Shown here piece by piece: positions 17,939 through 26,381 of a stretch of DNA of 50,069 bases. The translations under genes and the position numbers were made by a program. Each line of letters starts with the position of its first letter. Positions within the stretch are counted from its first letter, which is position 1. Source of the stretch: a bacterium (GTDB lineage: Bacteria; BMS3Abin14); contig JARGFZ010000019.1 in assembly GCA_029210965.1 (NCBI GenBank), positions 1 through 50,069 on the forward strand, written 5' to 3'. Below the pieces are notes generated by a model. The model did no database searches. It saw nothing but the letters and a program-made list of their open reading frames with translations, and had not been told where the DNA came from.

Positions 17939-17970
17939 CCATTACTCCCACACACCCATACTCCCATACC
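17939..17970. repeat. Octamer array
   Basis: Four 8-bp units of the type TCCCATAC/CCCATTAC. The array overlaps the stop end of the HhH-GPD gene, so its C-terminal residues (YGSMGVWE) are encoded by repeat units. Confidence 0.65.
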
Positions 17971-18616
17971 TGCAAAAGTCCCGCAACGAACACTCAATGC
18001 AGAGTGGGACTTTTGTTTTGCACATGAGTTTACAGTGCAAAACAATTAAAGCGTGGTACTCGTTGAACATCTGGACATCGTGTTCAATGTTGTCCATGAA
18101 AAGGCTCTGAACTTCGTGGTACTTTGCCTTTTCGGTACATAAACCCAGCCGTGAGAAAAGCCGTATCGTATAGGCATCTACGACGAAAACAGGGCCCTGG
18201 AGGGCGTAGAGGAGAATGGAATCAGCGGTTTCCGGCCCGATACCGTTCAGGGAGAGAAGCTCTGCCCTCAGTTCACCGGTATCGCATTCTCTCATACAGG
18301 ACAGGTCACCCGGATACCGGTCCATCAGAAATTGGCAAAAACTCCTCAGCCTGGCGGACTTCTGACGGAAATAGCCGGTAGACCGTATGGCTTCCTCCAG
18401 ACGATCCGGAGTAAGGGAGAGGATGCCTTCCGGCGTCAACTCGCAGACCTCTCTGAGATTTGCCATGGCCTTTTCAACGTTTGTCCAGGAGGTGTTCTGA
18501 GTCAGGATCGCCCCCAGCATGACCTCGAAAGGGGTGTCGGCAGGCCACCACGATTGGGGGCCGTACTCTTCCTGGAGACGAGTGTATATCTGGTAAAGGA
18601 GATCAGATTGGCTCAT
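17942..18616 (-). CDS. Endonuclease III-like HhH-GPD DNA glycosylase with FeS cluster
   Basis: 224 residues from ATG 18616; an in-frame ATG at 18646 is possible, and neither has a clear ribosome site. The helix-hairpin-helix LLSLNGIGPETADSILLYAL and catalytic Asp147 (VVDAYT) are present. A 4Fe-4S cluster site is formed by Cys199, 206, 209 and 215 (C-x6-C-x2-C-x5-C). The lyase Lys of endonuclease III is replaced by Glu129, so it should be a monofunctional base glycosylase, perhaps of the MagIII 3-methyladenine group. Confidence 0.88.
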   Translation of the reverse strand: MSQSDLLYQIYTRLQEEYGPQSWWPADTPFEVMLGAILTQNTSWTNVEKAMANLREVCELTPEGILSLTPDRLEEAIRSTGYFRQKSARLRSFCQFLMDRYPGDLSCMRECDTGELRAELLSLNGIGPETADSILLYALQGPVFVVDAYTIRLFSRLGLCTEKAKYHEVQSLFMDNIEHDVQMFNEYHALIVLHCKLMCKTKVPLCIECSLRDFCRYGSMGVWE

Positions 18617-18632
18617 GGGCGGGGGGGAGTAT

Positions 18633-18653
18633 ATCTCATATCTCAAATCTCAG
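18633..18653. repeat. Heptamer array, ATCTCAG type
   Basis: Three units ATCTCAT, ATCTCAA, ATCTCAG at the 5' end of the HhH-GPD gene. Other arrays of this type are at 8766, 12682, 18976, 19565, 19651, 24872 and 31758. Confidence 0.7.
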
Positions 18654-18702
18654 ATAATCAAGGCTAGATGGTATCATTTTTATATTTTCTACCGCCAATG
18701 TT

Positions 18703-18857
18703 GATAGAGTCGCAAAAAGTCCAATCCGGGACTTTTCGCTCCACGGAAAGGGAAAAGCGTCATTTTCCCTTTCCTTACAAATCAATGACTTACGGAGTGA
18801 GTCATTGATTTGGGCGCCCCGCGCGGGGCGCATTGATGACTTTTTGCGAAGTCATCA
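18703..18857 (+). mobile_element. MITE-like element, long form (155 bp)
   Basis: Begins GATAGAGTCGCAAAAAGTCC and ends ATGACTTTTTGCGAAGTCAT plus CA. It is flanked by a 5-bp direct repeat ATGTT (18698-18702 and 18858-18862), the mark of transposition. It contains stem-loops built on AAAAGTCC/GGACTTTT, GGAAAGGGAAAA/TTTTCCCTTTCC, TCAATGACT/AGTCATTGA, GCGCCCC/GGGGCGC and GATGACTT/AAGTCATC. No coding capacity, so non-autonomous. A 104-bp copy is at 42276-42379. Confidence 0.88.
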
Positions 18858-18975
18858 ATGTTTGATCTCCTAATATATCTGATCAGCCCTGAGAGTTGTT
18901 TACTGATGGATGTCACCTTTTCCCTGACATGATTGCCTCCTCATGGATTGCGGTGAATTATGAGGTAGGACATTT

Positions 18976-18996
18976 GAGATCTGAGATCTGAGATTA
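18976..18996. repeat. Heptamer array, GAGATCT type
   Basis: Three units GAGATCT, GAGATCT, GAGATTA, overlapping the stop end of the RDD gene. Confidence 0.7.
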
Positions 18997-19539
18997 GATC
19001 TTTATTACTTCCGTTCCAGCGATCTTATCATGCCAGGCCTGATTCTTTTTATCCCACAGGGCCCAGAGAAAACCGAGAAAAGTCATGAAGAAGACGGAAA
19101 CGGTGTAGCCGAGAGTCCGCAAAAAGGCGCGTCTGTAGCCGACCGGGGAACCATCTGTGAGCTGGACCCGGATCCCCATCAGCATTTTCCCCAGGGTCTG
19201 TCCCCCTTCCCCCGTTAAGAGGGTGAAGTAAAGTAAAAAAAGAACAGTTGAAAGGAATAGAGCGATATCCAGGTGGCCCATCCCTGGCTCGGTACCGCTG
19301 CCAATCCTGTAGGCGAACCTTACGATGTCCGCGATGATACTGAGTGTGAGCCAGTCAATGGCAAAAGCCGCCAATCGCCGGAAGAACCCTGCCCTGACCA
19401 CGAACTGTTCCTTCCGGGTGAACTGCGTTCCGATCATCCCGGAGGGGGTGGACAATGAGCCTCTCAAAGGCTTTTTACAGGATGTGCAAAATATTGTGCC
19501 GTGGTTAATGGCTCCGCAGGAAGGACAGGTACGGGTCAT
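18994..19539 (-). CDS. RDD family membrane protein with N-terminal zinc ribbon
   Basis: 181 residues from ATG 19539 (GAGGAG upstream). The N-terminus has a zinc ribbon CPSC-x9-CTSC (residues 4-19). The RDD domain (about 48-180) begins GFFRRLAAFAIDWLTLS with its Arg and Asp, followed by GQTLGKMLMGIRV and ends WHDKIAGTEVI, with about four membrane helices. The function of RDD proteins is mostly unknown; transport has been proposed for a few. Confidence 0.88.
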   Translation of the reverse strand: MTRTCPSCGAINHGTIFCTSCKKPLRGSLSTPSGMIGTQFTRKEQFVVRAGFFRRLAAFAIDWLTLSIIADIVRFAYRIGSGTEPGMGHLDIALFLSTVLFLLYFTLLTGEGGQTLGKMLMGIRVQLTDGSPVGYRRAFLRTLGYTVSVFFMTFLGFLWALWDKKNQAWHDKIAGTEVIKI

Positions 19540-19564
19540 GTAATATACTCCTCGGGAAAGGTCT

Positions 19565-19585
19565 AATCTCAAATCTCATATTTCA
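19565..19585. repeat. Heptamer array, ATCTCAA type
   Basis: Units ATCTCAA, ATCTCAT, ATTTCAA upstream of the RDD gene. Confidence 0.6.
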
Positions 19586-19650
19586 AATTACAAACAAACC
19601 GTAAAAAGGCCAGTTATTCGTCGATGGAATGCGCATTAATCTGTATTTCT

Positions 19651-19671
19651 GAGATCTGAGATCTCAGATTA
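19651..19671. repeat. Heptamer array, GAGATCT type
   Basis: Units GAGATCT, GAGATCT, CAGATTA immediately after the rsmE stop codon. Confidence 0.65.
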
Positions 19672-20400
19672 TTACATGTCTCCCCACAGATACTGAAGCA
19701 AGGCGGCACCGGCAGTGACAGCGGTTTCCGTGCGAAGGACTCTGGAACCCATCCCGGCAACCGTAAACCCTTTATCCTTGAGCAGCTCCACCTCATCGAC
19801 GGTCAGGCCGCCCACGGGACCTATGACCATAAGAGCGGATCCAGGAGGATCGATCCCCTCCGTCACCTCTTTCAGATGCCTGACAGTTTTTTCTTCCCAG
19901 AAGACCACTGAAAGGTCGTGAAGGTCGGTATCAAGCTCTTTTAATGGTAACGGCTCGGAAATGACGGGGAAGCGGGACCGTTCACACTGTTTGCAGGCTG
20001 AGACAACAACACGCTGGAGTCTGGGGAGCCTTTTCCACCCCCCCTTGATCTTCACTTCGGTCCTTTCGGTGATCAGCGGCCAGAAGGCTGAAGCGCCAAG
20101 CTCAGTGCCCTTCTGTATCGCCCAATCGAAACGGTCACCCGGTACGATCCCCATGGCAATGGTAAGCCTGAATGAAGGGATGGGCTCAACTTTCCTGTCC
20201 GAAAGTGTGAGGGTACCCTTCTCTTTCTCCATAGACTGGACCAGGGCGTTCCATGAGACTCCCTCACCATCCACGATCTTCATCGCGTCTCCGGTACCCA
20301 GTCGGAGAGTCAAGCGGGCGTGCCGCAGTTCATCGCCGGTGAGGGTACCGGTATCCCCTTTGATGTCAGCGGGAGGAATGTAGAAAGTATGTAAGGACAT
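19672..20400 (-). CDS. rsmE: 16S rRNA m3U1498 methyltransferase
   Basis: 242 residues from ATG 20400. It methylates U1498 of 16S rRNA using SAM. SPOUT-family features are present: KGTELGASAFWPLITERTEV, CKQCERSRFPVI, and the C-terminal knot motif AGMGSRVLRTETAVTA. The normally conserved IGPEGG motif reads IGPVGG, with Val196 for Glu by one base change. The gene precedes a tautomerase and prmA in the direction of reading from the right; rsmE beside prmA is a common bacterial arrangement. Confidence 0.92.
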   Translation of the reverse strand: MSLHTFYIPPADIKGDTGTLTGDELRHARLTLRLGTGDAMKIVDGEGVSWNALVQSMEKEKGTLTLSDRKVEPIPSFRLTIAMGIVPGDRFDWAIQKGTELGASAFWPLITERTEVKIKGGWKRLPRLQRVVVSACKQCERSRFPVISEPLPLKELDTDLHDLSVVFWEEKTVRHLKEVTEGIDPPGSALMVIGPVGGLTVDEVELLKDKGFTVAGMGSRVLRTETAVTAGAALLQYLWGDM

Positions 20401-20490
20401 AAGGCTACCCAAGTCGCTCGTTCGTGCGTTAATGCGTTAAGCGTGCTTGCGATCAGATCCTACTCACGTACCCACGTACGCTCTACTCAC

Positions 20491-20688
20491 TTACGGATTT
20501 CGCCTGTTACTAACGCTCTCCCCACCGATGCCCCAGTTGTCGGTGTCCACTTCGTCGATGACCACCACCGTGGTGGCAGGGTCCTTGTTCAGGACCTTTA
20601 CAAGGAGATCCGTGGCACCTTTTATTAGGGCGGCCTTTTGTTCGGCGGTGGCGCCGTCTTTGGTGATCTTGATGTTAACAAAGGGCAT
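20491..20688 (-). CDS. 4-oxalocrotonate tautomerase family protein
   Basis: 65 residues from ATG 20688, chosen because GGAGG lies 7 nt upstream and because it puts the catalytic Pro directly after Met (MPFVNIKITKDGATAEQK). The N-terminal Pro is the general acid/base of the family after Met removal. The middle has LLVKVLNKDPATTVVVIDEV and the end WGIGGESV, as in 4-OT subunits that assemble as hexamers. It sits between prmA and rsmE; the physiological substrate is unknown. Confidence 0.93.
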   Translation of the reverse strand: MPFVNIKITKDGATAEQKAALIKGATDLLVKVLNKDPATTVVVIDEVDTDNWGIGGESVSNRRNP

Positions 20689-20701
20689 GGAAATCCTCCG
20701 G

Positions 20702-20736
20702 ATTTCAGTTCCATGTTCCAACTTCCAGGTTTCAGG
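20702..20736. repeat. Heptamer array, TTCCAGG type
   Basis: Five 7-bp units (ATTTCAG, TTCCATG, TTCCAAC, TTCCAGG, TTTCAGG) just upstream of the tautomerase ribosome site. Confidence 0.75.
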
Positions 20737-20853
20737 AAAGACAATACAAGAAGAGGAATAGTACCTCATGGAGGTTGTTTTATAGAACAGATATTAATTG
20801 TCCTAATGGGTCTGGTTTGAGTTTCCAATGCTAAATACGAAATCCGAAACCCC

Positions 20854-21732
20854 TTACTCGTTTCCAATTGGGGAAACGAGTAAGGCCGCCACCCACACCT
20901 TCTCGTTCATGATGCGCTCCACCCTGAGGCCGCACCGGGTAAACGCCTCCATAACCTCTTCACTCTCATCTTCCAGGAGGCCTGAGATGATCAGGATCCC
21001 GCCAGGTTCAAGGTGCTCAGCCATGTTTGAAGCCAGCCTTTTGAGCAGTGATGCGGAAAGGTTGGCTGTGATGATGCTGTATAAACCTTCAGCGGTTTCG
21101 ATGCCTCCCTCCGCCACCCGGACACGATCATCAGCGTTGTTGTTTTGAACATTGTCACAGGCTATAACAGCGGCCATGGAATCGATGTCCACCGCGAGGA
21201 CATCCCCAACGCCGAGGAAGGCCCCGGCAATGGCCAATATGCCGGACCCGGTTCCCAGGTCGAACATCCGTTCTGGAGCCTGGTCGCCGATACAATCATT
21301 GAGTAATACCAGGCACATCCTGGTTGTGGCGTGGCTCCCGGTTCCGAAGGCCAATCCCGGGTCAAGAACGACCTCCTGGTCACCGGTGGGAGTACACCAC
21401 GTAGGTCGAATTACAAGCCTGTCTGAAATGCGCACGGTAGTGTGCTGGGACCGGAAGACAGCCATCCAGTCCTCTTCCGGAAGCTCCTCAATTTCGTATC
21501 GCGAGTCATCAGGAAGCAGCTTCATCTCCACGAGGTCGCTCAACTGTTTCTCGATCCGCAGCAGGTGGTCTTCCCTTTCACCAGGTTCCAGAAAGGCGTC
21601 TATAACGCTAAGCCCGGATTCCGTCCGGAGGCACACGCCCCTACCGGTCAGGGTTGTGAGGAAATCTGATACGGGATCTTCCCTCTCCGGTGGAACTCTA
21701 ACGGTAACCTGTGTCCAGATGCGCTGATCCAT
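20854..21732 (-). CDS. prmA: Ribosomal protein L11 methyltransferase
   Basis: 292 residues. PrmA trimethylates ribosomal protein L11 using SAM. An N-terminal substrate-binding domain (1-100) is followed by the class I methyltransferase domain with DPGLAFGTGSHATTRMCL, the SAM motif FDLGTGSGILAIAGAFLG, the acidic residue in VLAVDIDSMA and the active-site region SIITANLSASLLKRLA. The stop end overlaps a small array of CGAAATC-type repeats. It lies upstream of the tautomerase and rsmE genes on the same strand. Confidence 0.95.
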   Translation of the reverse strand: MDQRIWTQVTVRVPPEREDPVSDFLTTLTGRGVCLRTESGLSVIDAFLEPGEREDHLLRIEKQLSDLVEMKLLPDDSRYEIEELPEEDWMAVFRSQHTTVRISDRLVIRPTWCTPTGDQEVVLDPGLAFGTGSHATTRMCLVLLNDCIGDQAPERMFDLGTGSGILAIAGAFLGVGDVLAVDIDSMAAVIACDNVQNNNADDRVRVAEGGIETAEGLYSIITANLSASLLKRLASNMAEHLEPGGILIISGLLEDESEEVMEAFTRCGLRVERIMNEKVWVAALLVSPIGNE

Positions 21733-22017
21733 CTTTACATCTTAACACAACACCATTAATCCCACGAAAACGGCGTGAAACATCGGTTCAGCTTGACATT
21801 GGCTCTGATTTGTGCTCTATTTCACATCGAAGGGAAGGGCGCTTCTCTTCAGGGGGGGACCCGGGGTAGAGATATCCCGGGTTTCTTATGTCTGCATGCT
21901 AAAACCCGGGATCAGCTTTCAGAAGACAGTAATCAGACTAAATCTCCAGTAAGTAATTCAGGAGCGCATATTTGCATCTGATTGGAAGATTGTTATTTGT
22001 CTGGCTACTGGCTACTC
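21733..22017. other. Intergenic region
   Basis: No supported gene. It holds an imperfect inverted repeat around ACCCGGG/CCCGGGT (21859-21908) and otherwise unremarkable sequence. Confidence 0.4.
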
Positions 22018-22054
22018 AGAGAAACACTGAGCAGTCATTGCTCAGTGTTTCTCT
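22018..22054 (-). terminator. Terminator hairpin overlapping the ptsP stop codon
   Basis: A perfect 16-bp stem (arms 22018-22033 and 22039-22054) with a 5-nt loop. The ptsP stop codon (22042-22044) lies inside the right arm, so the last codons are part of the hairpin. The T tract is poor. Confidence 0.65.
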
Positions 22055-24354
22055 GACGGCTTAAACACGACCTCCGCCTGGATCATCTTCTCAAACCTCG
22101 ACAAGATCCTCCTCACATCGGCCGACGTTCCTAACTTCAGAGCTCGGCGGGCAGCGCGCAGGCAGTCCTCGTGCCGGATAAGGCGGATGGACCGTTTGAT
22201 AAGAGGTATGGAAGAGGCGTTCATGGAAAGCTCGTTGATTCCCAGGCCTATGAGCAGTGGTGTCCAAAGTGGATCCGCTGCTATCTCCCCGCAGACAGCG
22301 ATGGGCACCCCCGCCTCCCTTGCCGCTCTGGCGGAGATGGAGATGAGGTTTAAGACGGCCGGGTTCATAGTGTCATAAATGTGGGCTACCCTTTTGTTGT
22401 TCCGGTCCACCGCGAGTGTGTACTGGGTGAGGTCGTTGGTACCCAGGGAGAGGAAATCCACCTCCCGTACCAGAACCCCTGCCAGGAGGGCTGCGGAGGG
22501 AACCTCGATCATAAGTCCAATCAGTACGGAGCCGTTGTAAGGGATCTTTGAGGACTTGAGCTCCATCCTGGATTCATCCAGGAGCCTCCGGATCCCTTTC
22601 ACCTCCTCAAGAGTGGATACCATGGGTATGAGTATGCTCACCGGCCCGTGGCGGGCAGCCCGCATGATCGCCCGGATCTGGGTCTTGAAGATGTCCACTT
22701 TCTCAAGGCACATCCTGATGGACCTCCAGCCCAGGAAGGGGTTTTCCTCAACGGGGAAATTCAGATAGGGGATGTTCTTGTCACCTCCCACATCCAGGGT
22801 TCTGATGTTGACCATCTTTCCCTCCGCCCCCTCCACCATGGTCCGGTATATCCTGTACTGTTCGTCCTCGGTGGGCAGGATGGGGCGGGCCATGAACGGA
22901 AGTTCTGTGCGGTAAAGGCCGATCCCCTCTGCACCGTAGTATTCAATAAATTTAAGATCGGACAGCAGACCGACGTTGGCCATCAGATCAACTTTATACC
23001 CGTCAAGGGTTACAGCCGGCAGCTCCTTTTCGCTGACAAGCTCCACAACGTGCTTTGTATAGTCCTTCAGCAGTCGCTTGTATTCTTTTACGATGTTCTC
23101 GTCCGGGTTTATGAATATATTGCCTGTGTTGCCGTCCACGATGATGTAATCACCCGGTTGTACGACCTCGATCAGTTCCTCAACCCCCACCACGCAGGGT
23201 ATCCCGAGGGAACGGGACAAAATGATGGCGTGGGAGGTGTGGCCCCCGGCCGATGTGGCGACACCCTGGACCTTTTCCGTGGAAAGGACGGCAGCGTCCG
23301 AGGGGGTGATCAATCTGGTGATGAGGATGCCTTCTTCGTGGAAATGGAGAGAGCCTTCCCTGGATTGGTCGGAGAGCAGGCGTATCACTCTGCGTCCCAC
23401 ATCCTCAATATCAACGGCTCTGTCCCTGAGATACTGGTCATCCATATCCTGAAAACTTTTCAGATATCCTGCCAGAACACTTTTGACTGCGTATAGCGCA
23501 GTCGTTCCGGAATCGATAACTTCGGAAACCTTCTGATTAAAGCCCTGGTCTTCCAGCATCATCAGGTGGATATTGAATATTTTGGCATCTTCCTCACCCA
23601 ACTGCTCCTGCACACGCTCACGGAGATCCGCTATCTCTCTTTGCCCGGCTTCAGCTGCCTCTCTGAACTTTTTCTGCTCTCCCTCCGGATCATCCGTATG
23701 CTCTTCGACGATATAGTGAAAATCGTCGGAGATCTCCATGAGAACAGCAGGCCCCATGGCGATGCCCGGGGTGGCAGAGGTTCCGCGCAGGACGAGGGGG
23801 GAGCGCTCAGGTTCGGGAGAGGATGAGGTGCCCAGGCTCCCCGTTGTTAACTCACGCAGAAGCCTCGCATTGACCACGACTCCCGCAACCTGGCCCGCTA
23901 TGGTGTTAAAAAACTGCAGCTCCTGGGTATTATAGGTTTTGTTTTCGAGGTCCTGGACCACCAGAACGCCGATGGGACTCTTGCGGCTGATGAGGGGGAC
24001 ACCCAGGAAGGTTTTGAACTTTTCCTCCCGGGTCACCGGGAAGTACTTGAAACGGGGATGCTCGTGGGCGTCTCGAACAAGAAGGGAGGTCATGCTTTGG
24101 AAAACCAGCCCCGTGAGCCCTTCGGAGGGTTTCATTTCAACTTTCCTTATGGCTGCTGGGTCCAACCCTTCTGTCGCTACCAGAACGAGCCGGTTCTTTT
24201 CCTCATCATACAGGTACAAAGAGCAGACATCGGTGTCCATCTCCATCTTTACCAGTGAAACAATGTTGTCTACTGTTTCCCTGAAATCGTGAGAATCACC
24301 GATCACACGGGTGATGCGGTCGAGCAGGCCCATCTGCAATTTAACAGAGCTCAC
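22042..24354 (-). CDS. ptsP: GAF-domain phosphoenolpyruvate-protein phosphotransferase (EI-Ntr)
   Basis: 770 residues from GTG 24354 (AAGGA upstream). An open frame continues about 95 codons upstream but runs through heptamer repeats and is not protein-like. Domain order: GAF (about 20-165), PEP-utiliser N-terminal domain, swivel domain with active His375 (GGHTSHAIILSRSLGIPCVV), and the PEP-binding barrel with VDFLSLGTNDLTQYTLAVDR and Cys688 (VPIAVCGEIAADP). It starts a regulatory phosphorelay from PEP to NPr and EIIA-Ntr. Neither partner is in this window, so they must be elsewhere. Confidence 0.93.
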   Translation of the reverse strand: MSSVKLQMGLLDRITRVIGDSHDFRETVDNIVSLVKMEMDTDVCSLYLYDEEKNRLVLVATEGLDPAAIRKVEMKPSEGLTGLVFQSMTSLLVRDAHEHPRFKYFPVTREEKFKTFLGVPLISRKSPIGVLVVQDLENKTYNTQELQFFNTIAGQVAGVVVNARLLRELTTGSLGTSSSPEPERSPLVLRGTSATPGIAMGPAVLMEISDDFHYIVEEHTDDPEGEQKKFREAAEAGQREIADLRERVQEQLGEEDAKIFNIHLMMLEDQGFNQKVSEVIDSGTTALYAVKSVLAGYLKSFQDMDDQYLRDRAVDIEDVGRRVIRLLSDQSREGSLHFHEEGILITRLITPSDAAVLSTEKVQGVATSAGGHTSHAIILSRSLGIPCVVGVEELIEVVQPGDYIIVDGNTGNIFINPDENIVKEYKRLLKDYTKHVVELVSEKELPAVTLDGYKVDLMANVGLLSDLKFIEYYGAEGIGLYRTELPFMARPILPTEDEQYRIYRTMVEGAEGKMVNIRTLDVGGDKNIPYLNFPVEENPFLGWRSIRMCLEKVDIFKTQIRAIMRAARHGPVSILIPMVSTLEEVKGIRRLLDESRMELKSSKIPYNGSVLIGLMIEVPSAALLAGVLVREVDFLSLGTNDLTQYTLAVDRNNKRVAHIYDTMNPAVLNLISISARAAREAGVPIAVCGEIAADPLWTPLLIGLGINELSMNASSIPLIKRSIRLIRHEDCLRAARRALKLGTSADVRRILSRFEKMIQAEVVFKPSEKH

Positions 24355-24510
24355 GTAGGGTTGTTCCTTTCCGGCGTCATTCTCAGGATATTTTCCACAA
24401 AATGAATATCCTGTATTCGATAGCTTCAATATACCTTGAATTGCCTTTCCTTGCCAAGGAAAGGCATGGCGATGCCACTTGTTTTTCGCATCGCCAGTGT
24501 CTGGAAAGGG

Positions 24511-24573
24511 CAGAACGCAGCACGCAGAACGCAGGACGCAGGGCGAAGGGCGCAGAACGACGGACGAAGGGCG
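24511..24573. repeat. Nine-unit heptamer array, CAGAACG type
   Basis: Nine consecutive 7-bp units, 63 bp, including CAGAACG (three times), CAGCACG, CAGGACG, CAGGGCG and AAGGGCG (twice). It is the longest clean array in the window and lies just upstream of ptsP, inside the false N-terminal extension of that frame. Confidence 0.9.
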
Positions 24574-24856
24574 TTGAAACCTTCCGATTTGAGGACTGAA
24601 CAACTGAGCGACCTGGCCAAAAACTGCCATCCGGAACACAGAGCGCAGATTAAATCAAATTAGGCCGGATTTAACAGGGATAAAGGGGATGCAGGGGATA
24701 AGAAAAATCTGTAACGGCGTATCGGGGAAAGAGCACAAAGGAAGAAATAAGTCGGTTGTGAAAAGGCATTGGAATCTGGATGTTGGACTGTTTTTTCCTG
24801 CACCCTGCACTTTGCACACTGCACTGATTCTCCCATCCCTTTCATCCCCTTCATCA
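24574..24856. other. Intergenic region
   Basis: No gene. A heptamer array at 24799-24826 has units TGCACCC, TGCACTT, TGCACAC, TGCACTG. Confidence 0.5.
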
Positions 24857-25094
24857 CTGTAAAAAGGGCGAATCTCAGATCTCAGATCTCAAAAACCCGA
24901 GATCGCTTCACATGGCTGAATTCCAGTCACCCCCACCTCAATCCTCCTATCAGGAATCCGCTTCCGCAATCTTCCTTTCCCTTGAGGGGAAGGGACTGAG
25001 GGGCGGGTGAAATCCTATCCTATCTATTCCGAAGTCCCCCTCCATAGGGGGAGGAAGAGTAAGGAATCGGGACTGTTTTAGGGTTCGCCATGAC
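24857..25094 (-). repeat. Long dispersed repeat, copy 2 (inverted partner at 8563-8806)
   Basis: Reverse complement of 8563-8806 with scattered substitutions. Its GAGATCT-type array (24872-24892 on the opposite strand) has three units against four in copy 1. The two internal hairpins are preserved, one with compensating and one with non-compensating changes. Confidence 0.9.
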
Positions 25095-25095
25095 A

Positions 25096-25200
25096 TCTAG
25101 CCCGCATTATTCATGATGGTGATGAGATGTGAGCTAACTGTGTGGCAAATATGGATAAATGGGAATGGCACGATAAACCTCGTGAATAGTCCGGGCTAGA
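25096..25200. mobile_element. MITE-like element with 20-bp terminal inverted repeats
   Basis: 105 bp bounded by TCTAGCCCG and CGGGCTAGA; the 20-bp ends (25097-25116 and 25180-25199) match at 17 of 20 positions when one is inverted. No coding capacity. It abuts copy 2 of the long repeat. No clear target duplication is visible. Confidence 0.6.
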
Positions 25201-25229
25201 CACTAGCTGACAGGATGTGCTCCTGCCAA

Positions 25230-25823
25230 CTACAACGCGCCCGCGTCCGAAAAAGAATAATAAGACCGCGCGGCTACGATCACGTGGTCCAGCATCCTTA
25301 CCCCCATGAGGGAGGATGCCTGGCTTATCCTTTCGGTGAGAAGCCTGTCTTCCAGTGATGGTGTCGGATCTCCCGATGGATGGTTGTGGAGGCATATGAT
25401 GCTGGGGGCGGACCTGATAACCGCCTGCCTGACCACTTCAGAGGGATGAATATGGACAGTGTTGACGCTTCCCAGGGCACAAAGGTCCTCGGAAAGGATC
25501 CTGTTGCGTGTGTTCAAGGTGAGAACCATAAACTGTTCTCTGGGCAAAGAGACCAGCCGGGGACGGAACAGGTCATACACATCTTTGCTGCAGGAGATAG
25601 ACAGCCCCTCAGCAGGTTCATAAACCAGCTGCTGGAGCAGCTTTGGCAAAGCCAGGATCGCTTCAGCCCTGCGCGGGCCGATGTGCCGCATCCTGAGAAG
25701 ACTTTGTCTGTCCAGGTGAAGAATATCGCTGATGCCGCAGTGGCGCAGCACCTCCCTGGCCGCCCGGTGGCCTATTATGGGTGAAAGGGTGGTTACTCCC
25801 GTCCTGTCATCTTTCCGGGTCAT
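25230..25823 (-). CDS. RadC-like JAB-domain protein
   Basis: 197 residues. An N-terminal helix-hairpin-helix region (about 15-65, RMRHIGPRRAEAILALPKLL) is followed by the RadC JAMM domain with REQFMVLTLNTRNRILSEDL and the metal site His146, His148 and Asp159 in LHNHPSGDPTPSLED. The family (formerly named for DNA repair) has no established activity. The length is slightly shorter than the usual 220-230. No mobile-element neighbour apart from the MITE-like repeat downstream. Confidence 0.9.
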   Translation of the reverse strand: MTRKDDRTGVTTLSPIIGHRAAREVLRHCGISDILHLDRQSLLRMRHIGPRRAEAILALPKLLQQLVYEPAEGLSISCSKDVYDLFRPRLVSLPREQFMVLTLNTRNRILSEDLCALGSVNTVHIHPSEVVRQAVIRSAPSIICLHNHPSGDPTPSLEDRLLTERISQASSLMGVRMLDHVIVAARSYYSFSDAGAL

Positions 25824-25921
25824 TCATATCCTCCAGTGTGCTGTTAACCCATCAGGATACCGTTAACGAAATGTGCCCTGAATAGACTTTTGTTCGCTCA
25901 TCCGATATAACGCCATTCAAG

Positions 25922-26380
25922 ATGAGTGCCATAATCCCTAGGTCGTTGATTATTAAGGATGAGATCCCTGTTGTTACCAGTGGTGAGCTGGACGTAGTAG
26001 ATATCACCGGGGAGATCGGGCAGTCCATCAACAGGTCTGGTATCAGTGATGGGGTGGCCCATCTTTTTGTAGCGGGGGCCACGGCGGCTCTTACCACCAT
26101 CGAGTACGAACCCGGGGCTGTTGCGGACCTGCAGCAGGCGATTTCAAGGATGGTCCCCATGGAAATGGAGTACGCGCACAATGCCAGATGGGGAGATGGT
26201 AATGGGCACTCCCACATAAGAGCGGCTATGCTGGGTCCTGATATCACTGTACCGGTTCGTAACGGAAGTCTTCTGCTGGGAACCTGGCAGCAGATAATCC
26301 TGGTTGAGTTCGATACGAGGAGCAGAAACCGGAAAGTCCACCTCACCGTTATGGGGGAAGGTACTCTCAAAGAGGTTTAA
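25922..26380 (+). CDS. YjbQ / UPF0047 family protein
   Basis: 152 residues. The family signature is clear: VAHLFVAGATAALTTIEYEP, then ARWGDGNGHSHIRAAMLGPD, and VPVRNGSLLLGTWQQIILVE. E. coli YjbQ has weak thiamine-phosphate synthase activity, and the domain carries conserved His and Asp/Glu residues near a sulfate or phosphate site. The ribosome site is weak. It ends one base before the next gene, so both are cotranscribed. Confidence 0.92.
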   Translation: MSAIIPRSLIIKDEIPVVTSGELDVVDITGEIGQSINRSGISDGVAHLFVAGATAALTTIEYEPGAVADLQQAISRMVPMEMEYAHNARWGDGNGHSHIRAAMLGPDITVPVRNGSLLLGTWQQIILVEFDTRSRNRKVHLTVMGEGTLKEV

Positions 26381-26381
26381 T

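Noticed and set aside
24511-24573. CRISPR array
   Set aside because: Units are 7 bp with no spacers, and there are no cas genes.
24355-24639. 95-codon N-terminal extension of ptsP
   Set aside because: It is encoded by heptamer repeats and low-complexity sequence, and the GTG at 24354 has a ribosome site and starts the family homology.
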